NCBI RefSeq assembly: GCF_018687815.1
Contig: NZ_CP061306.1
Coordinates: 124,001 to 188,000, forward strand
DNA from: Polynucleobacter sp. JS-JIR-II-b4
GTDB lineage: Bacteria; Pseudomonadota; Gammaproteobacteria; Burkholderiales; Burkholderiaceae
Length of the DNA stretch: 64,000 nt
Direction: 5' to 3'
Below, one piece after another: positions 47,427 through 58,435 of the stretch. Each line of letters begins with the position of its first letter. Positions within the stretch are counted from its first letter, which is position 1. Made by a program: the position numbers and the translations under genes. A model generated the notes under the pieces. That model did no database searches and had not been told where the DNA came from. It was given only the letters and a program-made list of their open reading frames with translations.

Positions 47427-48859
47427 AGCATATCGTTCAGCAAATTCACTTTGTCGGTATCGGTGGTGCTGGCATGAGCGGCATCGCTGAAGTGCTATTG
47501 AACTTGGGTTACCAAGTGTCAGGGTCAGACTTAGCAGATGGTGCAGTCACTAAACGACTTAGAGATTTGGGTGCAGTCATTCATATTGGGCATGACCCCA
47601 AAAATATTGGTACAGCAGAGGCGGTAGTGATTTCTACTGCTGTTGCAGGCAATAATCCAGAGGTTTTGGCAGCACGCGCGGCGAAGGTACCAGTGATTCA
47701 GCGCGCAGTCATGTTGGGTGAGTTGATGCGCCTGAAGCAGGGTATTGCAATTGCTGGCACACACGGCAAAACAACTACTACCAGCTTGGTTGCATCCGTT
47801 TTGGCTGAAGGTGGTCTAGATCCCACATTTGTGATCGGCGGCAAACTCAATTCCGCAGGTGCTAATGCGCGCTTGGGGCGTGGAGATTTTATTGTGGTTG
47901 AGGCGGATGAGTCAGATGCCTCTTTCTTGCAATTATTTCCAGCCATGGAAGTAGTAACGAATATTGATGCTGATCATATGGATACCTATCAGCATGATAT
48001 GGCTCGATTGAAACAGGCATTTGTTCAGTTCATTCAGCGTATGCCTTTTTATGGTGTAGCAGTACTTTGTATTGATGATGCTAATGTGCGTGACATTATT
48101 CCATTTGTATCTCAGCCAGTACTTCGATATGGTATTTCGGAAGATGCAGATATTCGTGCAAGTAATGTTCGTGCGGATGGTACTCAGATGCACTTCACGG
48201 TTGACCGTCGTACTGTGCGTAGGCATGGCAATAAACCGGGTCCATTAAACATCACCCTGAATTTACCGGGCTTACATAACGTCCGTAATGCCTTAGCCGC
48301 TATTGGCATAGCAACAGAGTTGGGTGTGGGCGATGAAGCAATTACCAAAGCGCTGTCTGAGTTTGGTGGTGTTGGTCGTCGCTTCCAGCGTTATGGAGAG
48401 ATTCCTTTGGCTGCTGGTGGTAGCTTTACCTTGATTGATGATTATGGCCATCACCCAGTAGAAATGGCTGCAACCTTAGCTGCAGCAAGAGGTGCCTTCC
48501 CAGATCGTCGCTTGGTATTGGCATTCCAGCCCCATCGCTTTACTAGGACGCGAGATTGCTTTGGTGAGTTTGTACAAGTTCTCAAAAATTTTGATGCTTT
48601 AGTGTTGACTGATGTGTATCCAGCAGGCGAAGCAAAAATTCCAGGGGCTGATAGCAAGAGTTTGATGAAGGCCGCTATCGCTGAAGACAAAAATTCCAAA
48701 GCCTTATTAGATTCGAGCGCAGTTGCTTATGCTGCAAGTGTTGCAGAGATGCCAGAAAAGTTAAGTCAAGTTCTAAAAAATGGAGATGTATTAATTACGA
48801 TGGGTGCGGGATCAATTTCTGCTTTGCCACATACGTTGTCGGAGGCGAAGCATGTCTAA
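47423..48859 (+). CDS. murC: UDP-N-acetylmuramate:L-alanine ligase
   Basis: MurC adds the first residue, L-alanine, to UDP-MurNAc. ATG 47423 gives 478 aa starting [24 protein letters not shown], the canonical N-terminus; the frame opening at 47396 lies inside murG. The P-loop is [12 protein letters not shown], followed by [27 protein letters not shown] and the C-terminal [10 protein letters not shown] and FQPHRFTRT motifs. It overlaps ddl by eight bases. Confidence 0.97.
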   Translation: MKHIVQQIHFVGIGGAGMSGIAEVLLNLGYQVSGSDLADGAVTKRLRDLGAVIHIGHDPKNIGTAEAVVISTAVAGNNPEVLAARAAKVPVIQRAVMLGELMRLKQGIAIAGTHGKTTTTSLVASVLAEGGLDPTFVIGGKLNSAGANARLGRGDFIVVEADESDASFLQLFPAMEVVTNIDADHMDTYQHDMARLKQAFVQFIQRMPFYGVAVLCIDDANVRDIIPFVSQPVLRYGISEDADIRASNVRADGTQMHFTVDRRTVRRHGNKPGPLNITLNLPGLHNVRNALAAIGIATELGVGDEAITKALSEFGGVGRRFQRYGEIPLAAGGSFTLIDDYGHHPVEMAATLAAARGAFPDRRLVLAFQPHRFTRTRDCFGEFVQVLKNFDALVLTDVYPAGEAKIPGADSKSLMKAAIAEDKNSKALLDSSAVAYAASVAEMPEKLSQVLKNGDVLITMGAGSISALPHTLSEAKHV

Positions 48860-49865
48860 GGTAGGTGCTAATTTGATTTCCTGGGGTGACCGCGTTAAGT
48901 CGAGCTTGGCTAGCTTAGATCCTAAGTCCTTAGGTCGGGTTGGTGTTTTGTTCGGCGGTAAATCTGGTGAAAGAGAAATCTCTCTCATGTCCGGTAATGG
49001 CGTATTAGAAGCTTTACGCTCAAAAGGAGTTGATGCCCACGCCTTTGATACTGGTTTACGTTGTCCCACTGAGTTAGCAAAAGAAAACTTCGATCGTGTA
49101 TTTATTTCTTTACATGGTCGTTTTGGTGAAGACGGAACCATCCAAGGATTGCTGGAGTTGTTAGGGTTACCTTATACCGGTAGTGGTGTTTTGGCCTCTG
49201 CTCTAGCAATCGACAAAATTGTTACTAAGCAAGTCTGGATTAGTAATGGACTCGCCACTCCTGAATATGAAGAACTCACTGCTGATAGCGACTGGAATGC
49301 AGTTGTGGAACATCTGGGCTTGCCTTTGATTGTGAAGCCTGCGCATGAGGGATCCTCTTTAGGCTTAACAAAGGTAAAGTCAGTAGACGAGTTGCCAGCT
49401 GCATATAAGCTTGCTGCTGGGTTGGATAAAAAAGTGATTGCAGAGACTTGCATCATTGGTGATGAGTTAACTTGTCCGCTAGTTAGTCAAGGCAAGATGG
49501 CTGAAGCTTTACCAGTGATCAAAATTATTCCACCACAAGCAAATTACGATTTTCATAATAAATATTTCTCTGATGAAACTCAGTACTTATGTCCTACTGG
49601 GCTTGCACCTGAGGTGAATGCCGCTGTTCAGGAGTTGGCCTTGGCGGCATATAAAGCCTTAGGTTGTCGTACATGGGGGCGTGCCGATGTGATGCTGGAT
49701 CAAAAGACCGGCAAGCCTTACTTGTTAGAAATGAATACCTCCCCTGGGATGACGTCTCACTCTTTGGTGCCAATGGCCGCCAAGGCTGCTGGTATTGAGT
49801 ATGCAGATCTAGTGCTTTGGTTGCTCAGTCAAACGTTGCAGCAAAAAGAGGGTGCTGCTGCATGA
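48852..49865 (+). CDS. ddl: D-alanine:D-alanine ligase
   Basis: Ddl makes the D-Ala-D-Ala that MurF uses. ATG 48852 ([14 protein letters not shown]) gives 337 aa; the frame opening at 48804 lies in murC. The ATP-grasp protein has [68 protein letters not shown] and the metal-binding [17 protein letters not shown]. It has a 30-residue leader before the first strand, longer than E. coli DdlB. It overlaps ftsQ by four bases. Confidence 0.96.
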   Translation: MSKVGANLISWGDRVKSSLASLDPKSLGRVGVLFGGKSGEREISLMSGNGVLEALRSKGVDAHAFDTGLRCPTELAKENFDRVFISLHGRFGEDGTIQGLLELLGLPYTGSGVLASALAIDKIVTKQVWISNGLATPEYEELTADSDWNAVVEHLGLPLIVKPAHEGSSLGLTKVKSVDELPAAYKLAAGLDKKVIAETCIIGDELTCPLVSQGKMAEALPVIKIIPPQANYDFHNKYFSDETQYLCPTGLAPEVNAAVQELALAAYKALGCRTWGRADVMLDQKTGKPYLLEMNTSPGMTSHSLVPMAAKAAGIEYADLVLWLLSQTLQQKEGAAA

Positions 49866-50719
49866 GTAACTTCATGGACCGCTTCGGTGAAATTTTCTCT
49901 ATGTTGATGTCTCCTCTTTGGAATCATTCAGAGCGGATGGAGAAGTTGAGTCGTTTCCTGATTCGCTGCTTTGTGGTGATGCTCGTCATTGGTATTTTGG
50001 TTTGGCTAAGTCAGCGACCTGTTTTCGCTTTGAAGCAGATCCAGATTGAACCAGTTGCTGGCCAAACGTTGAAACACATTAACAAGCCCATTGTTAAGCA
50101 ACAAGTTTTAGAAACGGTACAGGGTAATTTCTTCAGCGTTCGCTTAGAAGATGTGAAGCGAGGCTTTGAAAGTATGCCTTGGGTGCGACATGCCAATGTT
50201 CGTCGTGTTTGGCCAAATGGTTTGGTGGTGAGTATTGAAGAGCAGAAGCCTTTTGGGACTTGGGGTGGCGCCGAGAGTCACACCCTAATGAATACCCATG
50301 GCGAGCTCTTTGCTGGACGCGTTACTGAGGTGAGTGAGGATGTACGTTTAGTCGACTTCTCTGGCCCTGAAGATGCCGGTAAAGAGGTGATGAGTCTTTA
50401 TGAAAAAGCCAACAATTGGTTTAAGCCATGGGGTGCAGAAGTCACTAGCCTTGCTCTGACTGAGCGTTACGCATGGCATGTCAAGCTCTCAAACGGAATG
50501 AAAGTAGAGTTTGGCCGCGATGAAGAAAGCTCCGATAAAAATTTAACGGAAGAACGTGTGGCGCGTTTATTTAAATATTGGCCACAAGTACAAGAGAAAT
50601 GGGCGAATCGAGTAGATGCAGTCGATTTGCGATATGCAAATGGTTTTGCGGTTCATCTTGCTTCTGCAAGTTTGAAAAAGAATGAAGTAGATGGCAAAAA
50701 AAGTGAGCTGAAGCAATGA
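49862..50719 (+). CDS. ftsQ: Cell division protein FtsQ
   Basis: FtsQ links FtsL/FtsB to the rest of the divisome. ATG 49862 ([13 protein letters not shown]) gives 285 aa; the longer frame lies in ddl. It has a cytoplasmic tail (1-35), one membrane helix (about 36-53), a POTRA domain (about 60-128; [37 protein letters not shown]) and the beta domain ([11 protein letters not shown] onward). Context between ddl and ftsA is the standard order. It ends ten bases before the chosen ftsA start. Confidence 0.95.
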   Translation: MSNFMDRFGEIFSMLMSPLWNHSERMEKLSRFLIRCFVVMLVIGILVWLSQRPVFALKQIQIEPVAGQTLKHINKPIVKQQVLETVQGNFFSVRLEDVKRGFESMPWVRHANVRRVWPNGLVVSIEEQKPFGTWGGAESHTLMNTHGELFAGRVTEVSEDVRLVDFSGPEDAGKEVMSLYEKANNWFKPWGAEVTSLALTERYAWHVKLSNGMKVEFGRDEESSDKNLTEERVARLFKYWPQVQEKWANRVDAVDLRYANGFAVHLASASLKKNEVDGKKSELKQ

Positions 50720-50728
50720 GGAATGGTA

Positions 50729-51958
50729 ATGAGTAAAGACAATCGCGATATTTTGGTTGGTTTAGATATTGGAACTTCCAAGGTTGTTGCCTTGGTTGCT
50801 GAGTTAGCTCCTGATGGTCAATTCAACGTTGTGGGTGTTGGTCAAACGGCATCTAAAGGATTAAAGAAGGGTGTTGTAGTCAATATTGAGGCAACTGTTC
50901 AGTCCATTCAGAAGGCGCTTGAAGAGGCTGAAGTGATGGCTGATCGCCAGATTGTGCAAGTCTTTACAGGAATTGCTGGTAATCACATTGTGAGTTTTAA
51001 CTCGAGCGGTATGGTTGCAATACGCGATAAAGAAGTGGGCTCTGGTGATGTCGAGCGCGTACTGGAAACGGCAAAAGCAATCAATATTCCAACAGATCAA
51101 CAGATTCTGCACATCTTGGTTCAAGAATTCATTATTGATGGTCAAGAAGATGTGCGCGAACCAATTGGCATGAGCGGTCTTCGCTTAGAGGTGAAAGTCC
51201 ATATTGTTACTGGCGCTGTAAGTGCTGCTCAAAATATTGTGAAGTGCGTACGCCGTTGTGGCCTCGAAGTTAACGATCTCATCTTGCAGCCTTTAGCCTC
51301 AAGCTTAGCGGTATTGACCGAAGATGAGAAAGAGCTTGGTGTGGTGTTGGTAGATATTGGCGGTGGTACAACCGATATTGCAATTTATTGCCAGGGTTCG
51401 ATTCGTCACACAGCAGTGATTCCAATTGCCGGTGATCAAATTACGAATGACATTGCGATGGCATTGCGTACACCAACAATTGATGCCGAAGATTTGAAAA
51501 TTGCGCATGGTATCGCTCGTCAAGAGATGGCTGATCCAACTGCGATGATTGATGTTCCCGGTGTCGGTGACCGTGAGCCACGTCCAATGTCTAAGCAAGC
51601 TTTGGCAGCAGTAATTGAACCGCGTGTTGAAGAGTTATTCACGCTGGTAAGAGGCGTAGTTCGTGACTCCGGTTACGAAGATATGGTTTCTTCCGGAATT
51701 GTTTTAACAGGTGGCACTGCATTAATGCCGGGCATGGTGGAGTTGGCCGAACAAGTCTTCTTGAGGCCTGCCCGTATCGGTACCCCTGAATACCGTGGCC
51801 ATCTCCATGAAGTCTTACGTAGTCCCAGATATGCCACCAGCATTGGTTTGCTGATGGAAGGTCAAGCGCAGTTATTGCGCGGCCGTCGTGTTTCTCAATC
51901 AGGCGCGTTGCAAGGTGTTATATCGCGCATGAAGGAATGGTTTGCAGGAAATTTTTAA
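50729..51958 (+). CDS. ftsA: Cell division protein FtsA
   Basis: FtsA is an actin-like ATPase that tethers FtsZ to the membrane. ATG 50729 (MSKDNRDILVGLDIGTSK) is favoured because GAGGAA ends about 6 bases before it; ATG 50723 is too close to that site. The 409-aa protein has the phosphate-1 motif LDIGTSKV, phosphate-2 VDIGGGTTDI, adenosine motif GIVLTGGTALMPG, and a C-terminal amphipathic helix (GVISRMKEWFAGNF) for membrane binding. Confidence 0.97.
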   Translation: MSKDNRDILVGLDIGTSKVVALVAELAPDGQFNVVGVGQTASKGLKKGVVVNIEATVQSIQKALEEAEVMADRQIVQVFTGIAGNHIVSFNSSGMVAIRDKEVGSGDVERVLETAKAINIPTDQQILHILVQEFIIDGQEDVREPIGMSGLRLEVKVHIVTGAVSAAQNIVKCVRRCGLEVNDLILQPLASSLAVLTEDEKELGVVLVDIGGGTTDIAIYCQGSIRHTAVIPIAGDQITNDIAMALRTPTIDAEDLKIAHGIARQEMADPTAMIDVPGVGDREPRPMSKQALAAVIEPRVEELFTLVRGVVRDSGYEDMVSSGIVLTGGTALMPGMVELAEQVFLRPARIGTPEYRGHLHEVLRSPRYATSIGLLMEGQAQLLRGRRVSQSGALQGVISRMKEWFAGNF

Positions 51959-52006
51959 GTTTTTTTCGTCGTCGTCAATGTAGTACGTATTTACCTAGGA
52001 GGGTAT

Positions 52007-53347
52007 ATGGAATTTGAAATGTTAGATCAAGAAACAGCTGGCAAGACCATTATTAAAGTGGTTGGAGTCGGTGGCGCTGGTGGCAATGCTGTCCAGCATA
52101 TGATCCGTCGCGGTGTTAATGGCGTAGAGTTCATTTGCATGAACACCGATGCTGGCGCTTTACAGCGTTCTGAGGCATCTGTGAATTTGCAACTGGGTTC
52201 TAGCGGATTAGGCGCTGGTGCCAAACCAGAGATCGGCGCAGCTTCTGCTGAAGAAGCACGTGCTCGCATTGCCGATACATTGCAAGGCGCACACATGGTG
52301 TTCATCACTGCTGGTATGGGTGGTGGCACAGGAACTGGAGCGGCCCCAATCGTGGCTCAAGTAGCTAAAGAAATGGGCATTTTGACTGTTGGTGTCATTA
52401 GTAAGCCATTTGACTTTGAGGGCGTGAAGCGCTTGAAGGTTGCTGAGAATGGTGCTGCAGAGCTCGAGTCATATGTAGATTCATTGATTGTTGTACTCAA
52501 TGAAAAACTCTTTGAAGTGATGGGTGAAGATGCTGAGTTCGATAAGGCATTTGCTTGTGCTGATGATGTGTTGCATAACGCGGTTTCTGGTATTGCAGAA
52601 ATCATCAATGTTCAAGGTTTGATTAACGTTGACTTTGAAGACGTTAAGACAGTCATGGGCGAGCAGGGTAAAGCCATGATGGGAACAGCAACTGTTTCTG
52701 GTATGGATCGTGCACGTTTGGCTGCTGAAGCTGCTGTTGCTTCACCATTGCTCGAAGGCGTAGATCTATCTGGCGCACGTGGCGTATTGGTAAACATTAC
52801 AGCCAGCCGTTCATTGAAGTTGTCTGAGACTCGCGAAGTAATGGCTGCGATTCGTGGCTACGCTGCGGATGATGCAACTGTCATCTTCGGTACCGTATAT
52901 GACGAGAGCTTAGGTGATGCTTTGCGTGTAACTGTAGTTGCTACTGGCTTGAATAATCCTCAAGCACGTAAAAATAATCAGCCTGAAGTAGTTTGGAGAC
53001 AAGCCACTGGTACGCATGATGCAATGCCAACAATGGCGGATCTCAATAGCTTTGCCCCTGCTAGCGCGTCAGCAGCAATGAGTAAGGTAAGTGTGGATTC
53101 TGCTTTAAGTACTAGCGCAGGTTTGGCTCTCACTGGAACAGGTAGTGCTCCAGCAATGGCAACTCAACCGGCAAGTACTGGTGTTGACTATAGCCAATAT
53201 GATTTGCCGCGGGTTTTTCGTAGCTCTCGTGAAGCGACTCCTGCGCCTACATTAGGTGCGGATAGCTCTCCTCAGGCTAAATCCATGTTGGACAAAGGGG
53301 CTGATTACTATGAAATTCCAGCCTTTTTACGTAAACAAGCAGATTAA
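52007..53347 (+). CDS. ftsZ: Cell division protein FtsZ
   Basis: FtsZ is the tubulin-like GTPase that forms the division ring. The 446-aa protein has the tubulin signature GGGTGTG (105-111), the core [10 protein letters not shown] (20-28), a T7 loop with [11 protein letters not shown], a variable linker (about 325-425, rich in Ala, Ser, Thr) and the conserved C-terminal peptide [13 protein letters not shown] that binds FtsA and other partners. AGGAGGGT (51997-52004) gives a strong ribosome site, in keeping with high FtsZ levels. It lies 48 bases after ftsA, the widest gap in the dcw run. ATG 52019 is an alternative start. Confidence 0.98.
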   Translation: MEFEMLDQETAGKTIIKVVGVGGAGGNAVQHMIRRGVNGVEFICMNTDAGALQRSEASVNLQLGSSGLGAGAKPEIGAASAEEARARIADTLQGAHMVFITAGMGGGTGTGAAPIVAQVAKEMGILTVGVISKPFDFEGVKRLKVAENGAAELESYVDSLIVVLNEKLFEVMGEDAEFDKAFACADDVLHNAVSGIAEIINVQGLINVDFEDVKTVMGEQGKAMMGTATVSGMDRARLAAEAAVASPLLEGVDLSGARGVLVNITASRSLKLSETREVMAAIRGYAADDATVIFGTVYDESLGDALRVTVVATGLNNPQARKNNQPEVVWRQATGTHDAMPTMADLNSFAPASASAAMSKVSVDSALSTSAGLALTGTGSAPAMATQPASTGVDYSQYDLPRVFRSSREATPAPTLGADSSPQAKSMLDKGADYYEIPAFLRKQAD

Positions 53348-53378
53348 TTAACTGCTTAATACAATAGGTAATTGCGAA

Positions 53379-53429
53379 ATGCCAGCGCGGCGCCCCTCCG
53401 GACGACGAATCCCGCGCTTGCGTTGGCAT
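53379..53429 (+). repeat. GC-rich hairpin between ftsZ and the peroxiredoxin gene
   Basis: ATGCCAGCGC (53379-53388) pairs with GCGTTGGCAT (53420-53429), ten pairs with one G-U. The 31-base loop is very GC-rich and holds the palindrome TCCGGA. No T-run follows, so it is not a standard terminator. Composition differs sharply from the flanks. Confidence 0.5.
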
Positions 53430-53459
53430 GCTTACTAACAATTATTTATTGGAGATGTC

Positions 53460-53960
53460 ATGATTGCTGTTGGACAAAAATTACCGAACGCTACTCTTTA
53501 TGAATTTATGAATGAAGAGACTGAAGGCTGCTCCTTAGGGCCAAATGCTTTTGAAGTTGAAAAGCTGGTAGCTGGAAAAAAGATTGTGTTGTTTGCATTG
53601 CCTGGCGCGTTTACACCAACTTGCTCTGCAAAGCACGTACCTGGTTACGTTGAGCACTACGATGCGATTAAAGCTAAAGGTGTTGACGAGATTTGGTGTG
53701 TTTCTGTAAATGACCCGTTTGTGATGGGCGCATGGGGACGCGATCAAAAGGTTGGCAAAAAGATTCGCATGTTAGGTGATGGCAGTGCTGAGTTCACCAA
53801 AAAGCTTGGTTTGGAGCTGGACCTAACCGCTCGTGGTTTTGGTGTTCGCTCAGATCGTTATGCCATGATTATTGAAGATGGTGTGGTCAAGTCATTAGAC
53901 CGCGAAGCTCCAGGTAAGTTTGAAGTAAGTGATGCTGCTTCTATTTTGAAAAAGCTTTAA
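53460..53960 (+). CDS. Peroxiredoxin, Prx5 type
   Basis: A 166-aa atypical peroxiredoxin that reduces hydrogen and alkyl peroxides with a thiol donor. The active site PGAFTPTCSAKHVPGY (Thr52, Cys55 as the peroxidatic cysteine) and the ending DREAPGKFEVSDAASILKKL are those of the Prx5/redoxin subfamily. A second cysteine at 24 and another near 81 (EIWCVSV) could resolve it, or glutathione/glutaredoxin may do so. TTGGAGATGTC gives a ribosome site. It lies between ftsZ and lpxC, separated from ftsZ by the GC-rich hairpin. Confidence 0.93.
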   Translation: MIAVGQKLPNATLYEFMNEETEGCSLGPNAFEVEKLVAGKKIVLFALPGAFTPTCSAKHVPGYVEHYDAIKAKGVDEIWCVSVNDPFVMGAWGRDQKVGKKIRMLGDGSAEFTKKLGLELDLTARGFGVRSDRYAMIIEDGVVKSLDREAPGKFEVSDAASILKKL

Positions 53961-54007
53961 TTCAAACCCTTATATAACAAATATCCCCTGAATTTAGAAA
54001 TCCAAAC

Positions 54008-54922
54008 ATGATGAAGCAACGCACTATCGCCACTCCGGTTAAAACCGTGGGGATTGGCTTGCACTCTGGTCGCAAGGTGACGATTTCTATCAAGCCTGCA
54101 CCAATAAATTCAGGGGTTCAGTTTGTTCGGGTAGATACGCCTGAGCAGTCAGTCGTACCGGCAACTGCTTTAGCTGTATGTGACACAAGATTAGCCTCTG
54201 TTATTCAGAAGGATGGTGTACGTGTTTCTACCGTTGAACATCTGCTTTCAGCCTGCGCGGGTCTTGGGCTTGATAATTTATTGATTGAACTTGATGGTGA
54301 AGAAGTGCCCATCATGGATGGTAGCGCTGCTTCATTCTTATTCTTAATTGAATCTGCTGGTATTGCAGAACAAGATGCGCCACGTCAATTTTTGGTGATT
54401 AAAAAACCAGTAGAAGTTCGTGAAGGCGACAAGCTTGCTCGCTTAGAACCTTTCTTTGGATTTAAGTTGGATTTCACAATTGACTTCAAGCATCCAGCTG
54501 TAGATAAAACTGGCCAGCGGTTTGTGGTGGATTTTGCAGAGCAAGCCTACCGTAGTGAAATTGGGCGCGCCCGCACTTTCGGTTTTGCTCATGAAGTAGA
54601 GGCATTGCGCGAAATGGGTTTGGCACGCGGTGGCAGTTTAGATAACGCGATTGTTTTAGATGAGCACCGCATTCTAAATAATGAAGAGCTTCGTTATGAA
54701 GATGAATTTGTCCGTCACAAAATCCTCGATGCAATCGGTGACTTGTATTTGATTGGCCATCCGATTGTGGGGGCTTATGTTGCTGAGAAATCAGGTCACG
54801 CCCTCAACAACGCACTTTTACGTAAGCTTTTGGAAGACCCAAGTTCTTATGAAATCAGCTCTTTTGCTGAAAATAAGGCTCCAGGCGCCTACTCTCAAGA
54901 AAGTCAGCCCCTCTTTTTCTAA
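54008..54922 (+). CDS. lpxC: UDP-3-O-acyl-N-acetylglucosamine deacetylase
   Basis: LpxC performs the committed step of lipid A synthesis. The 304-aa zinc enzyme has ligands His78 (STVEHLLSA), His237 and Asp241 ([13 protein letters not shown]), the catalytic Glu region ([11 protein letters not shown]), [10 protein letters not shown] and [11 protein letters not shown] with the catalytic His. The start may be 54008 or the next ATG 54011. It follows the peroxiredoxin gene by 47 bases. Presence confirms an outer membrane with LPS. Confidence 0.97.
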   Translation: MMKQRTIATPVKTVGIGLHSGRKVTISIKPAPINSGVQFVRVDTPEQSVVPATALAVCDTRLASVIQKDGVRVSTVEHLLSACAGLGLDNLLIELDGEEVPIMDGSAASFLFLIESAGIAEQDAPRQFLVIKKPVEVREGDKLARLEPFFGFKLDFTIDFKHPAVDKTGQRFVVDFAEQAYRSEIGRARTFGFAHEVEALREMGLARGGSLDNAIVLDEHRILNNEELRYEDEFVRHKILDAIGDLYLIGHPIVGAYVAEKSGHALNNALLRKLLEDPSSYEISSFAENKAPGAYSQESQPLFF

Positions 54923-54930
54923 GGGCGCTG

Positions 54931-54949
54931 AAGTAGTTTTGAGCTACTT
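54931..54949 (+). terminator. Weak stem-loop at the lpxC/dciA convergent ends
   Basis: AAGTAG / CTACTT with a seven-base loop, then TGGTTTATTTTT. It overlaps the dciA stop codon. Six AT-rich pairs only, so a weak terminator at best. Confidence 0.3.
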
Positions 54950-55441
54950 TGGTTTATTTTTCAGCAGCTTCTCAATGGAAGAGCGTAAACCAGAGTCTGG
55001 ACCTAACCTTTCCAATAGGGATTCCCAGGATTTTTTGGCAACCTCATTTAATCCTCTTGGCTTCTCGCGCTGATCTTGGCGAGGCTTAACTTCCCAGCTG
55101 GGCGGAGCAGGTTTAACTCGTACTTTGATTGCCTTACAAGCCAACCCAGATTTACCTAACTCATTGATTAGACTGGGTAATATTTGCTGCAAGCGGCTGG
55201 CAATGCTGGCGCTACTGACCAGTAAAAATAGCTCATCTTGCGAGCCAGAACGCCAACCAGCTTCAATTTTTGGGCTCAGATGGTCTAAATCAAGTTTCGT
55301 CAGGGCTGAGTTAATGATTGTCTTGAGTTTGGCTAGATCTTCGGTTTTAGCCAAAATTCCCCCAAGACCATCGGATTCACGTAGGTAATCCATCCAGTCA
55401 TGAGCTGTGGGCTTGCGGGATGATTTAGGGCTAAAGTTCAT
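54944..55441 (-). CDS. dciA: DUF721 protein, probable DciA helicase loader
   Basis: DciA proteins load or operate the replicative helicase DnaB in bacteria that lack DnaC. I use ATG 55441 (MNFSPKSSRKPTAHDWMDYL), giving 165 aa; a longer frame to 55489 would leave six bases before secA. The DUF721 core is seen in LAKLKTIINSALTKLDLDHL, a hydrophobic LFLLVSSASIASRLQQILPSLINEL stretch split by a short turn, and KAIKVRVKP. The C-terminal part is basic and looks disordered. Position between lpxC and secA, as in many gammaproteobacteria, supports the call, but here it is on the opposite strand. Confidence 0.75.
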   Translation of the reverse strand: MNFSPKSSRKPTAHDWMDYLRESDGLGGILAKTEDLAKLKTIINSALTKLDLDHLSPKIEAGWRSGSQDELFLLVSSASIASRLQQILPSLINELGKSGLACKAIKVRVKPAPPSWEVKPRQDQREKPRGLNEVAKKSWESLLERLGPDSGLRSSIEKLLKNKPK

Positions 55442-55495
55442 AAAAAATAGGGTTGCGGGTGATAAACTCAAGGACTTAATTTTCTTCAATATCCC

Positions 55496-58261
55496 ATGGT
55501 AATCGGTCTTCTTAAAACCCTGGTCGGCAGTCGTAACGACCGCCTCTTAAAACAGTATCGCAAAGTCGTTGCTAAGGTCGTCACTTTTGAGGCGAGCCTG
55601 CAATCTTTGGATGATTCTGCACTTGCTGAAAAAACTGCAGAATTCAAGTCACGCCTTGCCGCTGGAGAGTCCTTAGATGACATCGCTGCAGAAGCATTTG
55701 CGGTAGTTCGAGAGGCTAGTACACGCGTTATGAAGATGCGCCACTTTGATGCGCAGATTCTGGGTGGTCTAGCCTTGCATCAAGGCAAGATTGCCGAGAT
55801 GGGTACAGGCGAAGGAAAAACCCTAACAGCTACTCTTCCAGTCTATTTGAATGCTTTGACTGGTAAAGGTGTTCATGTTGTTACGGTGAATGATTATTTA
55901 GCACAACGTGATGCCGAATGGATGTCCAAGTTGTATAACTTCTTGGGCATGAAGGTGGGTGTGAACCTATCTCAAATGGACCACACTACTAAGCAAGAAG
56001 CTTATGCCGCTGATATTACTTACGGCACCAATAATGAATTTGGTTTCGATTACTTGCGCGACAACATGGTTCAGGATTTGGATCAGCGCGTGCAACGCGG
56101 TTTAGCTTATGCAATCGTTGACGAAGTCGACTCCATTCTGATTGATGAGGCTCGCACGCCATTAATCATTTCAGGTCAGGCTGAAGATCACACGGATCTC
56201 TATATCAAGATTAATGCTTTACCATCTCATTTAGAGCGTCAAATTGGCGAAGAGAAGGCAGATGGTTCGGGTGTTGAGAAGCCAGGCGACTACTGGGTGG
56301 ATGAGAAGTCTCAGCAGGTGTATTTGACTGAACAGGGTCATGACAAGGCTGAGTCTGTATTGGTTCAATTGGGTGCGCTCAATGATGGTGACTCTCTTTA
56401 CGCGCCACAAAATATTACTTTGATGCATCACGTGTACGCTGCTCTGCGCGCACACACTCTCTATCACCGCGATCAACAATACGTTGTTCAGGGTGGCGAA
56501 GTCATCATCGTGGACGAATTTACTGGCCGCTTAATGCAGGGTCGTCGTTGGTCTGATGGATTGCATCAAGCTGTAGAAGCTAAAGAAGGTGTGCAGATTC
56601 AGAATGAGAATCAAACTTTAGCGACAATTACTTTCCAAAATTATTTCCGCATGTATGGCAAGTTAGCCGGCATGACTGGTACTGCCGATACTGAGGCGTA
56701 TGAATTTAAAGAAATCTACAACTTGGAAACAGTTGTGATTCCGCCAAATCGTATTAGCCAAAGAAAAGATAAGCAAGATCAGATCTATAAGTCATCTCGC
56801 GAACGCTATGACGCGGTGATTAAAGATATCGAAGATTGTTATGAACGTGGCCAGCCAGTATTAGTGGGTACCACTTCGATTGAAAACTCTGAGTTGATTG
56901 CGAATCTATTAGATCAGCGCAAATTACCACACCAAGTTTTAAATGCAAAACAGCATGCTCGTGAAGCAGAAATTATTGCTCAAGCTGGTCGGCCAAAAAT
57001 GATCACGATTGCTACTAATATGGCAGGCCGTGGTACTGATATCGTGCTTGGCGGCAACGTCGGCAAGCAGTCTTCTTTGATTGAGGCTGATAGCGCTCTA
57101 GCTGATGGTGATAAATCAGTCAAAATTAAGCAGCTGCAGGACGAGTGGCAAAGCATTCATGACCAAGTACTCACTGCGGGTGGTTTACATATCATTGGCA
57201 CCGAGCGACACGAAAGTCGTCGTATTGATAACCAGTTAAGAGGCCGTTCGGGCCGCCAGGGTGATCCTGGCTCTTCTCGCTTCTACCTTTCATTAGATGA
57301 TCCGCTGCTACGTATCTTTGCAGGCGATCGTTTACGTTCCGTCATGGAGCGTCTCAAGATGCCCGATGGTGAGCCGATTGAAGCGGGCATGGTGACGCGC
57401 TCAATTGAGTCTGCTCAACGCAAAGTTGAAGGCCGCAACTTTGATATTCGTAAGCAATTGCTGGAATATGACAACGTTGCTAATGATCAGCGTAAAGAAA
57501 CTTACCGCCTCAGAAATGAAGTGCTTGAGAGTGCTGATATTGGTGAGTTAATTGCCAATTTGCGCGAAGATGTTTTGCGTTCTGTTTGCTCAGTTTATGT
57601 TCCGCTGGAGTCTATGGAAGAGCAGTGGGACCTAGTTGGATTGGAAAATGTCTTAGCCAGTGAGTGGGGCCTCACAATTGACCTCAGAAATTGGGTTGAA
57701 GGTGCAGATACTGTAGATGACGCGGAAATCGTTGACCGTGTATTGCAGGCCGCTAAAGAAGCTTACGATGCAAAGGTCGAGCTCTCTGGGCGTGAATCAT
57801 TTGCAGGTTTTGAGCGCTCCGTGCTTCTGTATAGCTTGGATAGTCACTGGCGTGAGCATTTGGCTGCTTTGGATCATTTGCGTCAGGGTATTCATTTGCG
57901 TGGTTATGCGCAGAAAGATCCTAAGCAAGAGTACCGCCGTGAAGCATTTGAGCTGTATGGTGAATTACTCAATGTCATCAAAAATGACGTTGTGAAAAAC
58001 ATCATGACGGTTCAGATTCGAAGCGCAAGCGAATTGGATCAGGCTTCGGAATCCATGAATGAAGATCTGGCAAAACTTTCAGATGTTCAATATCAACATG
58101 CTGATTCCGAAAAGGAAGTAGCAGGCTCAACCGGTGATCACGGTGCTGCAGTGGATATTCAGCCAGCCCCTCTTCGCGCTAGCCCAAAGGTAGGTCGAAA
58201 TGATCCTTGTACCTGTGGTAGCGGAAAGAAGTATAAAAACTGCCACGGCGCGCTAGCTTAG
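55496..58261 (+). CDS. secA: Protein translocase ATPase SecA
   Basis: SecA drives preproteins through SecYEG. The 921-aa protein has Walker A GTGEGKT (103-109), [13 protein letters not shown] (Walker B), the preprotein cross-linking domain, [35 protein letters not shown] (second NBD) and the C-terminal zinc motif with Cys905, Cys907, Cys916 and His917 ([14 protein letters not shown]) that binds SecB and lipids. A strong terminator follows. No ribosome site is obvious before ATG 55496. Confidence 0.97.
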   Translation: MVIGLLKTLVGSRNDRLLKQYRKVVAKVVTFEASLQSLDDSALAEKTAEFKSRLAAGESLDDIAAEAFAVVREASTRVMKMRHFDAQILGGLALHQGKIAEMGTGEGKTLTATLPVYLNALTGKGVHVVTVNDYLAQRDAEWMSKLYNFLGMKVGVNLSQMDHTTKQEAYAADITYGTNNEFGFDYLRDNMVQDLDQRVQRGLAYAIVDEVDSILIDEARTPLIISGQAEDHTDLYIKINALPSHLERQIGEEKADGSGVEKPGDYWVDEKSQQVYLTEQGHDKAESVLVQLGALNDGDSLYAPQNITLMHHVYAALRAHTLYHRDQQYVVQGGEVIIVDEFTGRLMQGRRWSDGLHQAVEAKEGVQIQNENQTLATITFQNYFRMYGKLAGMTGTADTEAYEFKEIYNLETVVIPPNRISQRKDKQDQIYKSSRERYDAVIKDIEDCYERGQPVLVGTTSIENSELIANLLDQRKLPHQVLNAKQHAREAEIIAQAGRPKMITIATNMAGRGTDIVLGGNVGKQSSLIEADSALADGDKSVKIKQLQDEWQSIHDQVLTAGGLHIIGTERHESRRIDNQLRGRSGRQGDPGSSRFYLSLDDPLLRIFAGDRLRSVMERLKMPDGEPIEAGMVTRSIESAQRKVEGRNFDIRKQLLEYDNVANDQRKETYRLRNEVLESADIGELIANLREDVLRSVCSVYVPLESMEEQWDLVGLENVLASEWGLTIDLRNWVEGADTVDDAEIVDRVLQAAKEAYDAKVELSGRESFAGFERSVLLYSLDSHWREHLAALDHLRQGIHLRGYAQKDPKQEYRREAFELYGELLNVIKNDVVKNIMTVQIRSASELDQASESMNEDLAKLSDVQYQHADSEKEVAGSTGDHGAAVDIQPAPLRASPKVGRNDPCTCGSGKKYKNCHGALA

Positions 58262-58289
58262 ATTTTTTAATCTTCACGCGACACTGCTT

Positions 58290-58319
58290 AAATGGCTCAG
58301 ATTTATCTGAGCCATTTTT
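58290..58319 (+). terminator. Terminator of secA
   Basis: Twelve-pair perfect stem AAATGGCTCAGA / TCTGAGCCATTT with a TTTA loop and trailing TT, 28 bases after the secA stop. Confidence 0.88.
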
Positions 58320-58383
58320 CTTGGTGGAATCCCTAATAATTTAATACCCCTAGAGACCCTGAGATCTGTCATGATTTGTAGGT

Positions 58384-58409
58384 GCAAAAACATTTGCTTT
58401 GTCTGCAAA
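58384..58409 (+). promoter_or_regulatory. Three GCAAA half-sites before the molybdenum hydroxylase genes
   Basis: GCAAA (58384-58388), TTTGC (58393-58397) and GCAAA (58405-58409) form two overlapping inverted repeats within 26 bases, in the 170-base gap before the iron-sulfur subunit gene. Regulator unknown. Confidence 0.35.
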
Positions 58410-58435
58410 ATCTCAAATTTAACTAAGGGGGCGTT

